The translations under genes and the position numbers were made by a program. Below, one piece after another: positions 1-6,338 of a stretch of DNA of 14,983 bases. The DNA comes from DASQDN01 sp035630195 (lineage in GTDB: Bacteria; Acidobacteriota; Terriglobia; Bryobacterales; Bryobacteraceae). The stretch lies in contig DASQLD010000401.1 in the NCBI GenBank assembly GCA_035630195.1, forward strand, positions 1 through 14,983, given 5' to 3'. Numbering within the stretch: position 1 is the first letter of the stretch; the number at the start of each line of letters is the position of its first letter. Under the pieces are notes generated by a model. It saw only the letters and a list, made by a program, of their open reading frames with translations, was not told the origin of the DNA and searched no databases.

Positions 1-565
1 TGTTGCGACCGCCGGCATACTCGATCACTCCTGAAATATAGGAACCCTTGCCCACCGCGATCAGTCCTTCCAGTGCGCCGGGAGTGCGTCCTACGATGAA
101 GAGCGCACGCGCTGGTTTGCGTCCTTGCACGCGTTTGCGGACTGCTTCTAACTCACGACGAATTCCGCTGACAAGCTGAGCAGCACGGGCCTGCATTCCG
201 GTAGCTGCTCCTATGGCCTCTGTCGCCTGGAGTATGTCCTCGACCGAATCAAGCTTCACCATCATCGAGTTAAGGCTCATCGCCTTATAGCGGGCATCAT
301 CGTGGATGCCGGTCTTTTGAACAAGAATCAGATCGGGCCGCGTTTCGAGGATGGCTTCCATGTTCGGTGTCATCCAGGTACCGATCTTCCTGATCTTCTG
401 AGCCTCCAATGGATACGTGCAGTATTGGGTAACGCCTACGACCTTTGGGCCTAAGCCGAGGGCAAAGAGGATTTCCGTAATACTTGGTCCGGTCGAGACG
501 ATTCTCTGCGGCGGCGCAGGAAGTAACGGAAGAACCAGCGACAAAAGGATCAGGATCAATCGCAT
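1..565 (-). CDS. btuF: BtuF-like periplasmic corrinoid-binding protein (partial, C-terminus off window)
   Basis: This is the N-terminal 188 codons of a type III periplasmic binding protein (PF01497/BtuF family), which captures cobalamin or cobinamide for an ABC importer. Translating from the ATG at 565 gives a signal peptide (MRLILILLSLVLPLLPAPPQ), then RIVSTGPSITEILFALGLG. The segment GTWMTPNMEAILETRPDLILVQ follows, the usual pattern of this family. The frame stays open to position 1, so the C-terminal lobe is missing only because the window ends. The start overlaps the end of cobD by 10 nt, so translation is probably coupled and the gene belongs to the riboswitch-controlled cobalamin operon. 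Sequence alone cannot exclude a siderophore or heme ligand. The corrinoid assignment rests on the operon context. Confidence 0.85.
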   Translation of the reverse strand, partial: MRLILILLSLVLPLLPAPPQRIVSTGPSITEILFALGLGPKVVGVTQYCTYPLEAQKIRKIGTWMTPNMEAILETRPDLILVQKTGIHDDARYKAMSLNSMMVKLDSVEDILQATEAIGAATGMQARAAQLVSGIRRELEAVRKRVQGRKPARALFIVGRTPGALEGLIAVGKGSYISGVIEYAGGRN

Positions 566-1515
566 CGAAATGCCCTCCACAGGCTCACCAATCGATCGTT
601 CTCTTCGCGAGTGCGGATCGCAAACCGCACGGCTTCCCCGTTTACTCCTGGCCAGCCGGTACACTTTCGAAGGAGTATCTTCGACGCCAGCAGATAGTCG
701 GCAAGCGCTCCGGCCTGATAGTCTAACGACGCGAAGTAGTAGTTTGTATGCGTCGGGTGCAGATGAACTCCCGGTGTCGATTCGAAAAGGTCCCACACTC
801 GCTGTCTCTCAGCGGCAACGTATTCGCGAGTACGTCGCTGATGATCTTTGTCGCGCAGTGCAGCCAGAGCCGCCGCCTCAGCAAGTACGTTGACTTGCCA
901 GGGTTCCCTGCGAGCCTTCAAGTAGCGGACGAAGTCTCCCGGTCCGACTAGCGCTCCAATTCTGAGCCCTGGGAGAGCATGAAACTTCGTCAACGAGCGA
1001 AGAACAATGTTGTGGCTGTGAATGCGCGTCGGCAGATCGGTGAAATCGATAAAGGATTCATCGATCAGGGTGTCACCGGAACGGTCTGGTATCTCCGCAG
1101 CGGCCCCGGTTGGATTCATCGGGTTAGTGACTACGACGAACTCTTCATCGGGCCAGTCATCGCCATGTTTTAGTAGACGCGCATTCGGATAGGCGCGATG
1201 GAACTCTGAGAAGACGGGCGTTATCAGTATCGGATTGGCCGGCCAGATCCGGGCGACAAAATGAATCAGTTCGGTTGCGCCGTTTCCCAACAGGATACGT
1301 TCCGGATCGATGTCCCAATCTTCAGCCAGAGCCCGCCGCAACCGGGAACTAAAACGATCGGGGTAATGAACGATCTCATCTAACGCGTCGATGATGGCTT
1401 TGCGTACGCCGGGGGCCGGCCCTAGGGGATTTATGTTGGCGCTGAAATCGAGAACTTCTTGCCAATGCCATCCCCGTTCCTGCGCAATAGCAAATATCGC
1501 CCCGCCGTGAGTCAT
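556..1515 (-). CDS. cobD: L-threonine-O-3-phosphate decarboxylase (PLP enzyme, aspartate aminotransferase fold)
   Basis: This PLP enzyme decarboxylates L-threonine phosphate to (R)-1-aminopropan-2-yl phosphate, the linker of the cobalamin nucleotide loop. It is called CobD in Salmonella and CobC in Pseudomonas-type nomenclature. Counting from the ATG at 1515 (319 aa), the start MTHGG matches the family's N-terminal HGG. FSANINPLGP lies at about 24-33, NPMNPTG at 131-137, LIDESFIDF at 150-158, and the Schiff-base lysine is K177 in SLTKFHALPGLRIG. I chose the ATG at 1515 because it forms a 4-nt ATGA overlap with the cbiB stop. A GTG at 1533 would add six residues and remains possible. The close relative histidinol-phosphate aminotransferase is the alternative reading, but the gene lies between cbiB and btuF in a B12 operon, which favours CobD. 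Confidence 0.92.
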   Translation of the reverse strand: MTHGGAIFAIAQERGWHWQEVLDFSANINPLGPAPGVRKAIIDALDEIVHYPDRFSSRLRRALAEDWDIDPERILLGNGATELIHFVARIWPANPILITPVFSEFHRAYPNARLLKHGDDWPDEEFVVVTNPMNPTGAAAEIPDRSGDTLIDESFIDFTDLPTRIHSHNIVLRSLTKFHALPGLRIGALVGPGDFVRYLKARREPWQVNVLAEAAALAALRDKDHQRRTREYVAAERQRVWDLFESTPGVHLHPTHTNYYFASLDYQAGALADYLLASKILLRKCTGWPGVNGEAVRFAIRTREENDRLVSLWRAFRCD

Positions 1516-2420
1516 TTCCAAAGTAAGTTCCACCCTGTTACCAAACCCATCATGAGTAACGACGAGGTATAGAGCAGCTTTCGCGTATCCCCGAATACCG
1601 ATACGTCCAGAGGTCTTTCTACGGCGCCAAGATAGGGTCTAAGACTTGGCGCGTTGTTGTAGAAATTCAAGCCACCGAGACGTACGCCAAGAGCGCCGGC
1701 AAAGGCCGCTTCAGGCCAGCCCGCATTCGGACTTGGCTGCGATCCGCCATCGCGGACAGTTACGGCGACCGACTGGAAGGCCCTCAAACCTGTTAGCCCG
1801 GCCCCGATCCAGATCAATGCTGCGGACAGACGCGACGGAGCGAAATTCAATAGATCATCGAGCCGGGCCGAAGCCCACCCAAACTCGCGATAGCGCTCAG
1901 ATTTATAGCCGACCATGGAGTCGAGCGTATTGACAGCTTTATACGCCGCCATTCCGGCCGGCCCTAGTAATGCGAGATAGAACAGCGGAGCGATGACGCC
2001 GTCGCTCAGGTTTTCAGACACTGTCTCTACGACGGCCCGCATGATTTCGGCTTCGTCGAGAGCCACAGTATCGCGGCCCACGATCATGGCCAGATCCGAG
2101 CGGGCTCTTGTCATATCACCGGCGCGCAAACTCTCGACCACCACCGCGGATTCCATATCCAGACTGCGTAGTGCGAGCAGGGAATAGATCCAGTACACGT
2201 TCGCCCAAGGTAGCGTGATCCAAATGAATGCCGTTGTGATTCCGACGACGCTGACGCACATCAACGTTCCTCCGAGGCGCAACGAAACCGCGCTAGTTCG
2301 CCAAAATCTCTCAGACCGAGTAATAAGCCATCCGATCCCGCGCACAGGATGCGGCAGCCATCGAGGATCACCGAGCGCAAGGTCGAGCCCGAATCCTGCT
2401 AGAAGATCCCAGTGGGTCAC
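1512..2420 (-). CDS. cbiB: Adenosylcobinamide-phosphate synthase, integral membrane
   Basis: This enzyme condenses adenosylcobyric acid with aminopropanol phosphate, the CobD product, to give adenosylcobinamide phosphate at the cytoplasmic membrane. It is CbiB in Salmonella and CobD in Pseudomonas denitrificans. The 302-residue protein begins with the family signature: LALGDPRWLPHPVRGIGWLI (LGDP at about 16-19, HPVR at 24-27). Further conserved pieces follow: VETVSENLSDGVIAPLFYLALLGP, AYKAVNTLDSMVGYKSERYREFGWASARLDDLLN, and hydrophobic helices typical of the family. The start is GTG at 2420, whose last bases overlap the cobQ stop as GTGA. The stop overlaps the cobD start as ATGA. Both junctions imply coupled translation. 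Length is normal for the family and nothing is missing. Confidence 0.95.
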   Translation of the reverse strand: MTHWDLLAGFGLDLALGDPRWLPHPVRGIGWLITRSERFWRTSAVSLRLGGTLMCVSVVGITTAFIWITLPWANVYWIYSLLALRSLDMESAVVVESLRAGDMTRARSDLAMIVGRDTVALDEAEIMRAVVETVSENLSDGVIAPLFYLALLGPAGMAAYKAVNTLDSMVGYKSERYREFGWASARLDDLLNFAPSRLSAALIWIGAGLTGLRAFQSVAVTVRDGGSQPSPNAGWPEAAFAGALGVRLGGLNFYNNAPSLRPYLGAVERPLDVSVFGDTRKLLYTSSLLMMGLVTGWNLLWK

Positions 2421-3793
2421 AAGTACAACTCCGTAAACAGCTTCAAATTAGCGTTGTCCTGGAACCACGAGGCTAAGTGATCGTACGGAGGCTCGCGCTC
2501 CGCCGGTTCGAGCTTGAACATGCGCAGCACCGCATCGGACTTCATCGCATCGTGCAGATACGTGCCGAAGCAGCGGCCGTGGCGTATTCCTTCCGGTTGT
2601 CCATTCACGAAGGCGAACGCCACTCGGTCTAGCGGGGTACGTGTGACGCCCATGTGAATCTCATAGGCGTCGAACTGTTCGCCATTCAATTGAGCACGGA
2701 CAGGTCTTACTACCTTCTCAGCGCCCATTTGAGTTCGGACCGGCAAGAGCGAGAGTCCGGGGTCGTTGTCGACAGATTCTCCTAAAATTTGATAGCCTCC
2801 GCAGATCCCGATGATTACTGCGCCTGCTGCATGCTGGCGAATAACCCACCGGTCAAGACCATTGCTCCGCATCCACGCGAGATCCCCGGAGGTGTTCTTC
2901 GTCCCGGGAAGGATGATGATGTCATAAAGAGAACGATCGGGCGCCGTGATCCATCGCGCGCCGGAGATGCGATCGAAGTCAGTGAAGTTCGAAACATGAG
3001 GTAACTTGACGATCGCGACCGGCGCGTCACAGTTGCCTGGCCCATCGAGGGACACAGCATCTTCATCGTCAAGCGCGATCTCAGGAGAAAAAGGGAAGAC
3101 GCCCAGGCACGGACGGTCCATCTTCTGCTCAAGGATCTGAACGCCGTCGCTGAATAGCGCTCCGGATCCACGAAATCGATTTACAGCGAACGATCGAACA
3201 AGATTTTTCTCAGCATCGGTTAACAAAGACATCGTCCCGACCAGAGATCCGAATACGCCGCCTCGATCGATATCGGCGATCAGCAATGCTGGCGATTCGA
3301 TTCGTTCTGCCAAGCCAAAATTCACCAAATCGCGGGCTTTCAAGTTCATCTCGGTAACACTTCCCGCCCCCTCAATCACGACGAAATCGTGCTTGGCTGA
3401 GAGTCTGTCGTACGCAGCGAGGACTTGATCAAGAAGAGCCGGGAAGTGTTCGTAGTAAGCATTCGCGTCGAGATCACGCCAGATCCGACCGTTTACAACG
3501 ACCTGCGAACCCGTCTCCGAATGCGGCTTGAGCAGGATGGGATTCATATCGGTCTCCGGTTCGATACCACAGGCTGCGGCCTGCACAATCTGAGCACGCC
3601 CGATCTCGCCATACGTGGCGCCCGAACCGTTCACCGAGATACGACACGGTCCGGAGTTGTTCGACATGTTTTGCGCTTTGAAGGGCGCTACGCGAAGGCC
3701 AAGATGTTTGAGGTAGCGGCAGATGGCGGTGGTAAACCAACTCTTGCCGGCATGAGAGGCTGTTCCTCCGATGAAGAGACTGCGCGCTCTCAT
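2417..3793 (-). CDS. cobQ: Cobyric acid synthase, glutamine amidotransferase
   Basis: This enzyme amidates the b, d, e and g side chains of adenosylcobyrinic acid a,c-diamide using glutamine and ATP, giving adenosylcobyric acid. It is the same as CbiP. From the ATG at 3793 the protein has 458 residues. The N-terminal ATP-binding domain starts FIGGTASHAGKSW (7-19), with APFKAQNMSNNS at 36-47. EGAGSVTEMNL (141-151) and IADIDRGGVFGS (172-183) follow. The C-terminal triad-type glutaminase has nucleophile C331 in IIGICGGYQILG and a catalytic-type histidine H414 in GTYLHD. The start is supported by an SD (AGGTGG, 3801-3806, 7 nt away) and by an ATGA overlap with an upstream leader ORF. A TTG at 3877 would extend the protein into the riboswitch and was rejected. 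Residues 48-61 look longer than in relatives I recall. Confidence 0.95.
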   Translation of the reverse strand: MRARSLFIGGTASHAGKSWFTTAICRYLKHLGLRVAPFKAQNMSNNSGPCRISVNGSGATYGEIGRAQIVQAAACGIEPETDMNPILLKPHSETGSQVVVNGRIWRDLDANAYYEHFPALLDQVLAAYDRLSAKHDFVVIEGAGSVTEMNLKARDLVNFGLAERIESPALLIADIDRGGVFGSLVGTMSLLTDAEKNLVRSFAVNRFRGSGALFSDGVQILEQKMDRPCLGVFPFSPEIALDDEDAVSLDGPGNCDAPVAIVKLPHVSNFTDFDRISGARWITAPDRSLYDIIILPGTKNTSGDLAWMRSNGLDRWVIRQHAAGAVIIGICGGYQILGESVDNDPGLSLLPVRTQMGAEKVVRPVRAQLNGEQFDAYEIHMGVTRTPLDRVAFAFVNGQPEGIRHGRCFGTYLHDAMKSDAVLRMFKLEPAEREPPYDHLASWFQDNANLKLFTELYL

Positions 3794-3840
3794 CGCGAAA
3801 CCACCTGCGAGATGTCGTAGAGAAATGGACCGGATCGCAT
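3790..3840 (-). CDS. 16-codon leader ORF upstream of cobQ (putative coupling peptide)
   Basis: A short ORF, MRSGPFLYDISQVVSR, lies between the cobalamin riboswitch and cobQ. Its ATG at 3840 has a strong SD (GAGGGAG, 3849-3855) at 8-nt spacing, better than that of cobQ. Its TGA overlaps the cobQ ATG as ATGA, and the cobQ SD lies inside the ORF. That arrangement would let ribosomes loaded on the leader pass directly to cobQ, so control of leader initiation would control the operon. The peptide resembles no family I recognise and probably has no function beyond coupling. The SD and overlap are visible in the sequence. That the ORF is translated is an inference; a chance ORF of this length is possible. 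Confidence 0.5.
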   Translation of the reverse strand: MRSGPFLYDISQVVSR

Positions 3841-3843
3841 GAG

Positions 3844-3862
3844 ACGTTCTCCCTCGGAACGT
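3844..3862 (-). promoter_or_regulatory. Hairpin presenting the leader SD in its loop (possible expression platform)
   Basis: In the minus-strand transcript ACGTTC (3862-3857) pairs perfectly with GAACGT (3849-3844), enclosing the 7-nt loop CGAGGGA. Most of the leader ORF's SD, GAGGGAG, lies in this loop; its last G is the first base of the 3' stem arm. No U-tract follows, so this is not an intrinsic terminator. A role in controlling translation initiation just downstream of the aptamer is the simplest reading. The hairpin is seen directly; the regulatory role is inferred. Confidence 0.5.
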
Positions 3863-3867
3863 GGCTC

Positions 3868-4030
3868 GCTGGCGCAAAACCGGTCTCCTGACTTACGGCT
3901 GGGATATCGCTCCGCTTACCGCCTTCCCGTCGATCGATTGACAGTGGCCTGAAGCTCCCGAAAATGCCGATTACAGTTGCGGGGCAGTGGCGGAGTTACA
4001 CCGCCTTCCCGTGCATTTCACGCGCTCATT
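3868..4030 (-). ncRNA. Cobalamin (B12) riboswitch aptamer
   Basis: The minus-strand sequence carries the hallmarks of the cobalamin riboswitch family. ACGGGAAGGCGGTGTAACTC is followed by CCGCC, so GGCGG/CCGCC form a stem around the conserved-type loop TGTAACT. The B12-box-type core GCCACTGCCCCGCAACTGTAA occupies 3991-3971. The 3' conserved segment GTCAGGAGACC occupies 3892-3882. It sits about 75-240 nt upstream of cobQ in the 251-nt gap between rsgA and cobQ, on the coding strand, so it should repress the operon when adenosylcobalamin is abundant. I see no terminator hairpin with a U-tract downstream, which suggests translational control. I could not identify a convincing promoter; it may lie in the rsgA 3' end. 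The outer boundaries are approximate. Confidence 0.95.
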
Positions 4031-4044
4031 CAAGAATATCATCG

Positions 4045-4986
4045 CTAGTCTGGCGCCAGTAGGGTCTCGTAGATTCGCAGGTATGCCTTATACCTGGGAA
4101 GATTGGCGTCTCTGACCGCGCAGACGGGCTCATGCGTGTGGGTGCAATTGTTGAAATTGCATTTGGTGGCGAACTCTTCGAATTCAGGAAAGAAATGTCG
4201 TAAGTCCTGCGGTTCAACACCGAACAAGCCGAACTCCTTTATACCAGGAGTGTCGATCACCATTGTGCCGCCTGGCAACTCGTGCAGCGTGGAAGCGGTT
4301 GTTGTATGTCGACCCTTGAATTCGACGGCCCCTGTCCGTAGCTCGAGGCCCGGGAGCAAAGCGTTGGCCAGAGAGCTCTTTCCGACACCGCTGTGCCCCG
4401 TGAACACACAAATCTTACCTTCGAGAAGACCGCGGAGTTCTTCCAGTCCGCGACCATCGCGCGTGGAGCAGAGAATTACGGGGACACCGATTTCTTCGTA
4501 TGCTTTCAATTCGTTCAGCTCTCGAGGATCCTCGAGTAAATCGATCTTGTTAACGACGACCACCGGCAGCATGTTGCCGTTCTGAGTCGCGATGAGATAG
4601 CGATCGATCAATCCCAGGCGTAGCGGCGGGGATGTCACTGACGCGACAATCACCACGACATCGACGTTCGCCGCAAGAGCTCGTTCATTTCTCGGATTGC
4701 GAGGATCGTTGCGGGCAAGCACCGTGCGACGAGGAAGCACCGCGAGCACGCGATGCTCGTCCGCCATCACACGATCCCCGACGATTACACCTTTTCGAGT
4801 CCTGCAGACTCGATCGCCACCGACAGTTCTCAAACGGCAGACACCCGGCCCTACACCGATCACGAGCCCTTCCGCCCCGCCGGTTTCTGAGGGCGAGACT
4901 GACTGCTGCGCCTTTTTCGAGGTCAGGAACTTCGTCCGTTTGTCGCGAGCGGCGTGACGATTGTCGTCTTGATAGCGATCCTTCAC
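4045..4986 (-). CDS. rsgA: Ribosome small-subunit-dependent GTPase A
   Basis: RsgA (YjeQ/EngC) is a circularly permuted GTPase that checks late 30S subunit assembly in the cytoplasm. The 313-residue protein has a basic N-terminal tail, then an OB-fold region (about 38-90). The G motifs come in permuted order: G4 NKID at 146-149, G1 GHSGVGKS at 197-204, the GRHTTT switch region at 225-230, and G3 DTPG at 245-248. A C-terminal zinc site, C276-X4-C281-X-H283-X5-C289, completes the family architecture. The start is GTG at 4986, three bases after the metY stop. No strong SD precedes it, so translation probably depends on metY. No terminator separates it from the downstream cobalamin riboswitch on the same strand, so transcripts may read through. 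Confidence 0.96.
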   Translation of the reverse strand: MKDRYQDDNRHAARDKRTKFLTSKKAQQSVSPSETGGAEGLVIGVGPGVCRLRTVGGDRVCRTRKGVIVGDRVMADEHRVLAVLPRRTVLARNDPRNPRNERALAANVDVVVIVASVTSPPLRLGLIDRYLIATQNGNMLPVVVVNKIDLLEDPRELNELKAYEEIGVPVILCSTRDGRGLEELRGLLEGKICVFTGHSGVGKSSLANALLPGLELRTGAVEFKGRHTTTASTLHELPGGTMVIDTPGIKEFGLFGVEPQDLRHFFPEFEEFATKCNFNNCTHTHEPVCAVRDANLPRYKAYLRIYETLLAPD

Positions 4987-4989
4987 GAT

Positions 4990-6297
4990 TTAAGCTGTAG
5001 CCGTTTTCGCCGCGCCAAGCGCCTGCTCTAAGTCCCACAGAATATCTTCGATATCTTCGAGTCCTACGGACAGGCGAACCATTCCGGGCTCGACACCTGC
5101 CGATACTTGCTGCTCGGCGTTCAATTGTTGGTGTGTGGTCGAGGCCGGATGAATTACCAGACTCCGAGCGTCGCCGACGTTTGCCAGATGGGAGAAAATC
5201 TTCAGCGAGTCGATAAACTTCTTCCCGCTGTCATAACCTCCCTTCAGGCCGAACGAGAACACGGCGCTGGCTCCCTTCGGCAGGTATTTTTGCGCCGTTG
5301 CGTAATAAGGACTCGATGGCAACGACGGATACTTCACCCATTCGACACTCGGATGCTTCTCGAGAAACTGAGCAGTGGCGAGAGCGTTCGAGACATGGCG
5401 GTCCATCCGCATGCCGAGTGTCTCGATGCCTTGAAGAAAGAGGAACGAATTGAATGGGCTGATACAGGGCCCCAAGTCACGCAAACCGTCAACACGGCAC
5501 TTGATGATGTATGCGATCGGGCCAAAGGTCTCACGGAACTTCATGCCATGATACGCAGGGGCCGGATCGTTCAAGCCTGGAAACTTGCCCTTCTCCCACG
5601 GAAATTTACCGCTATCGACGATGATTCCACCGATGCTGGTTCCGTGTCCGCCCATGAACTTCGTCAGAGAATGTACGACGATATCGGCTCCGTAGTCGAT
5701 GGGCCGGCAAAGATAGGGCGTCGCGAACGTATTGTCGATCATCAACGGGATATTGTGCTCGTGCGCGATCTTGGCGATCGCTTCGATGTCGAGAACATTA
5801 CCCCTTGGATTGCTAATCGTCTCGCCAAAGATAAGGCGCGTTCTTGGCGTGATCGCCTTTCGGAAGTTCTCCGGGTCGTCAGGCTCGACAAACGTCGTCT
5901 TGAATCCAAGCCGGCGAAAGCTGACATCGAACTGCGTGTAGGTGCCGCCATACAACGTGCTGGCTGAAACGATCTCGTCGCCAGTCTCGAGCAGACTGGT
6001 GATTGCGAGCATCTGCGCCGCTTGGCCGCTCGATGTCGCTAGGGCCGCGACCCCGTTTTCGAGCGATGCGACGCGCTGCTCCAAAACATCCGTCGTCGGG
6101 TTCATGATTCGGGAATAGATATTCCCGAACTGCTGGAGCGCGAACAAGGAGGCGGCGTGGTCTGAGTTCTCGAATACGAAGGACGTCGATTGATAGATGG
6201 GCACTGCGCGCGCCCCTGTGGAGGGGTCAGGATCATAGCCCGCATGGAGCAAGCGAGTATTGAATCCGAGGCTGCGTTCGATCTTATCGTTAGGCAT
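4990..6297 (-). CDS. metY: O-acetylhomoserine sulfhydrylase (aminocarboxypropyltransferase), PLP-dependent
   Basis: This Cys/Met-metabolism PLP enzyme uses sulfide and O-acetylhomoserine to make homocysteine, the direct precursor of methionine. From the ATG at 6297 it has 435 residues, the usual MetY length and longer than cystathionine gamma-synthase. Landmarks: GFNTRLLHAGYDPDP near the N-terminus, PIYQSTSFVF at 33-42, NIYSRIMNPT (59-68, with the PLP-contacting Tyr and Arg), MIDNTFATPY (186-195), and Schiff-base lysine K213 in VVHSLTKFMGGHGTSIGG. A TTG six codons upstream is possible but is preceded by no better SD. The gene is followed after 3 nt by rsgA. Its start is only 39 bp from the divergent gene at 6337. 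No SAM riboswitch is present in that space. Confidence 0.94.
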   Translation of the reverse strand: MPNDKIERSLGFNTRLLHAGYDPDPSTGARAVPIYQSTSFVFENSDHAASLFALQQFGNIYSRIMNPTTDVLEQRVASLENGVAALATSSGQAAQMLAITSLLETGDEIVSASTLYGGTYTQFDVSFRRLGFKTTFVEPDDPENFRKAITPRTRLIFGETISNPRGNVLDIEAIAKIAHEHNIPLMIDNTFATPYLCRPIDYGADIVVHSLTKFMGGHGTSIGGIIVDSGKFPWEKGKFPGLNDPAPAYHGMKFRETFGPIAYIIKCRVDGLRDLGPCISPFNSFLFLQGIETLGMRMDRHVSNALATAQFLEKHPSVEWVKYPSLPSSPYYATAQKYLPKGASAVFSFGLKGGYDSGKKFIDSLKIFSHLANVGDARSLVIHPASTTHQQLNAEQQVSAGVEPGMVRLSVGLEDIEDILWDLEQALGAAKTATA

Positions 6298-6326
6298 TGC
6301 AACCAATGTTAGCAAGAGCGCGGGTT

Positions 6327-6338
6327 ACGATGAATCGT
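6327..6338. repeat. Short inverted repeat at the divergent metY / SBBP-protein junction
   Basis: The bases ACGAT-GA-ATCGT form a perfect inverted repeat with a 2-base spacer. The right arm overlaps the GTG start codon at 6337. It sits in the 39-bp gap between two divergent genes and could be an operator or a hairpin affecting initiation. It is short enough to be chance, and no convincing -35/-10 pair was found for either gene. Confidence 0.25.

Noticed and set aside
417..893. Plus-strand ORF of 158 aa across the cobD/btuF junction
   Set aside because: It is antisense to two confidently identified overlapping genes, and its translation is low-complexity and arginine/serine-rich without a domain.
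3794..3877. Longer cobQ form starting at TTG 3877
   Set aside because: The added 28 residues (MRQRATFRGRTSHAIRS...) overlap the 3' end of the riboswitch and resemble no CobQ N-terminus. The ATG at 3793 has an SD and begins with the family's conserved start.
4050..4059. Palindrome CTGGCGCCAG at the end of rsgA
   Set aside because: It overlaps the last codons of rsgA, has no loop suited to a hairpin and no T-run, so I do not call it a terminator.
5107..5967. Long plus-strand ORF (286 aa) opposite metY
   Set aside because: It lies wholly antisense to a clearly identified enzyme. Its translation has no recognisable domain, so it is a shadow of a GC-rich coding frame.
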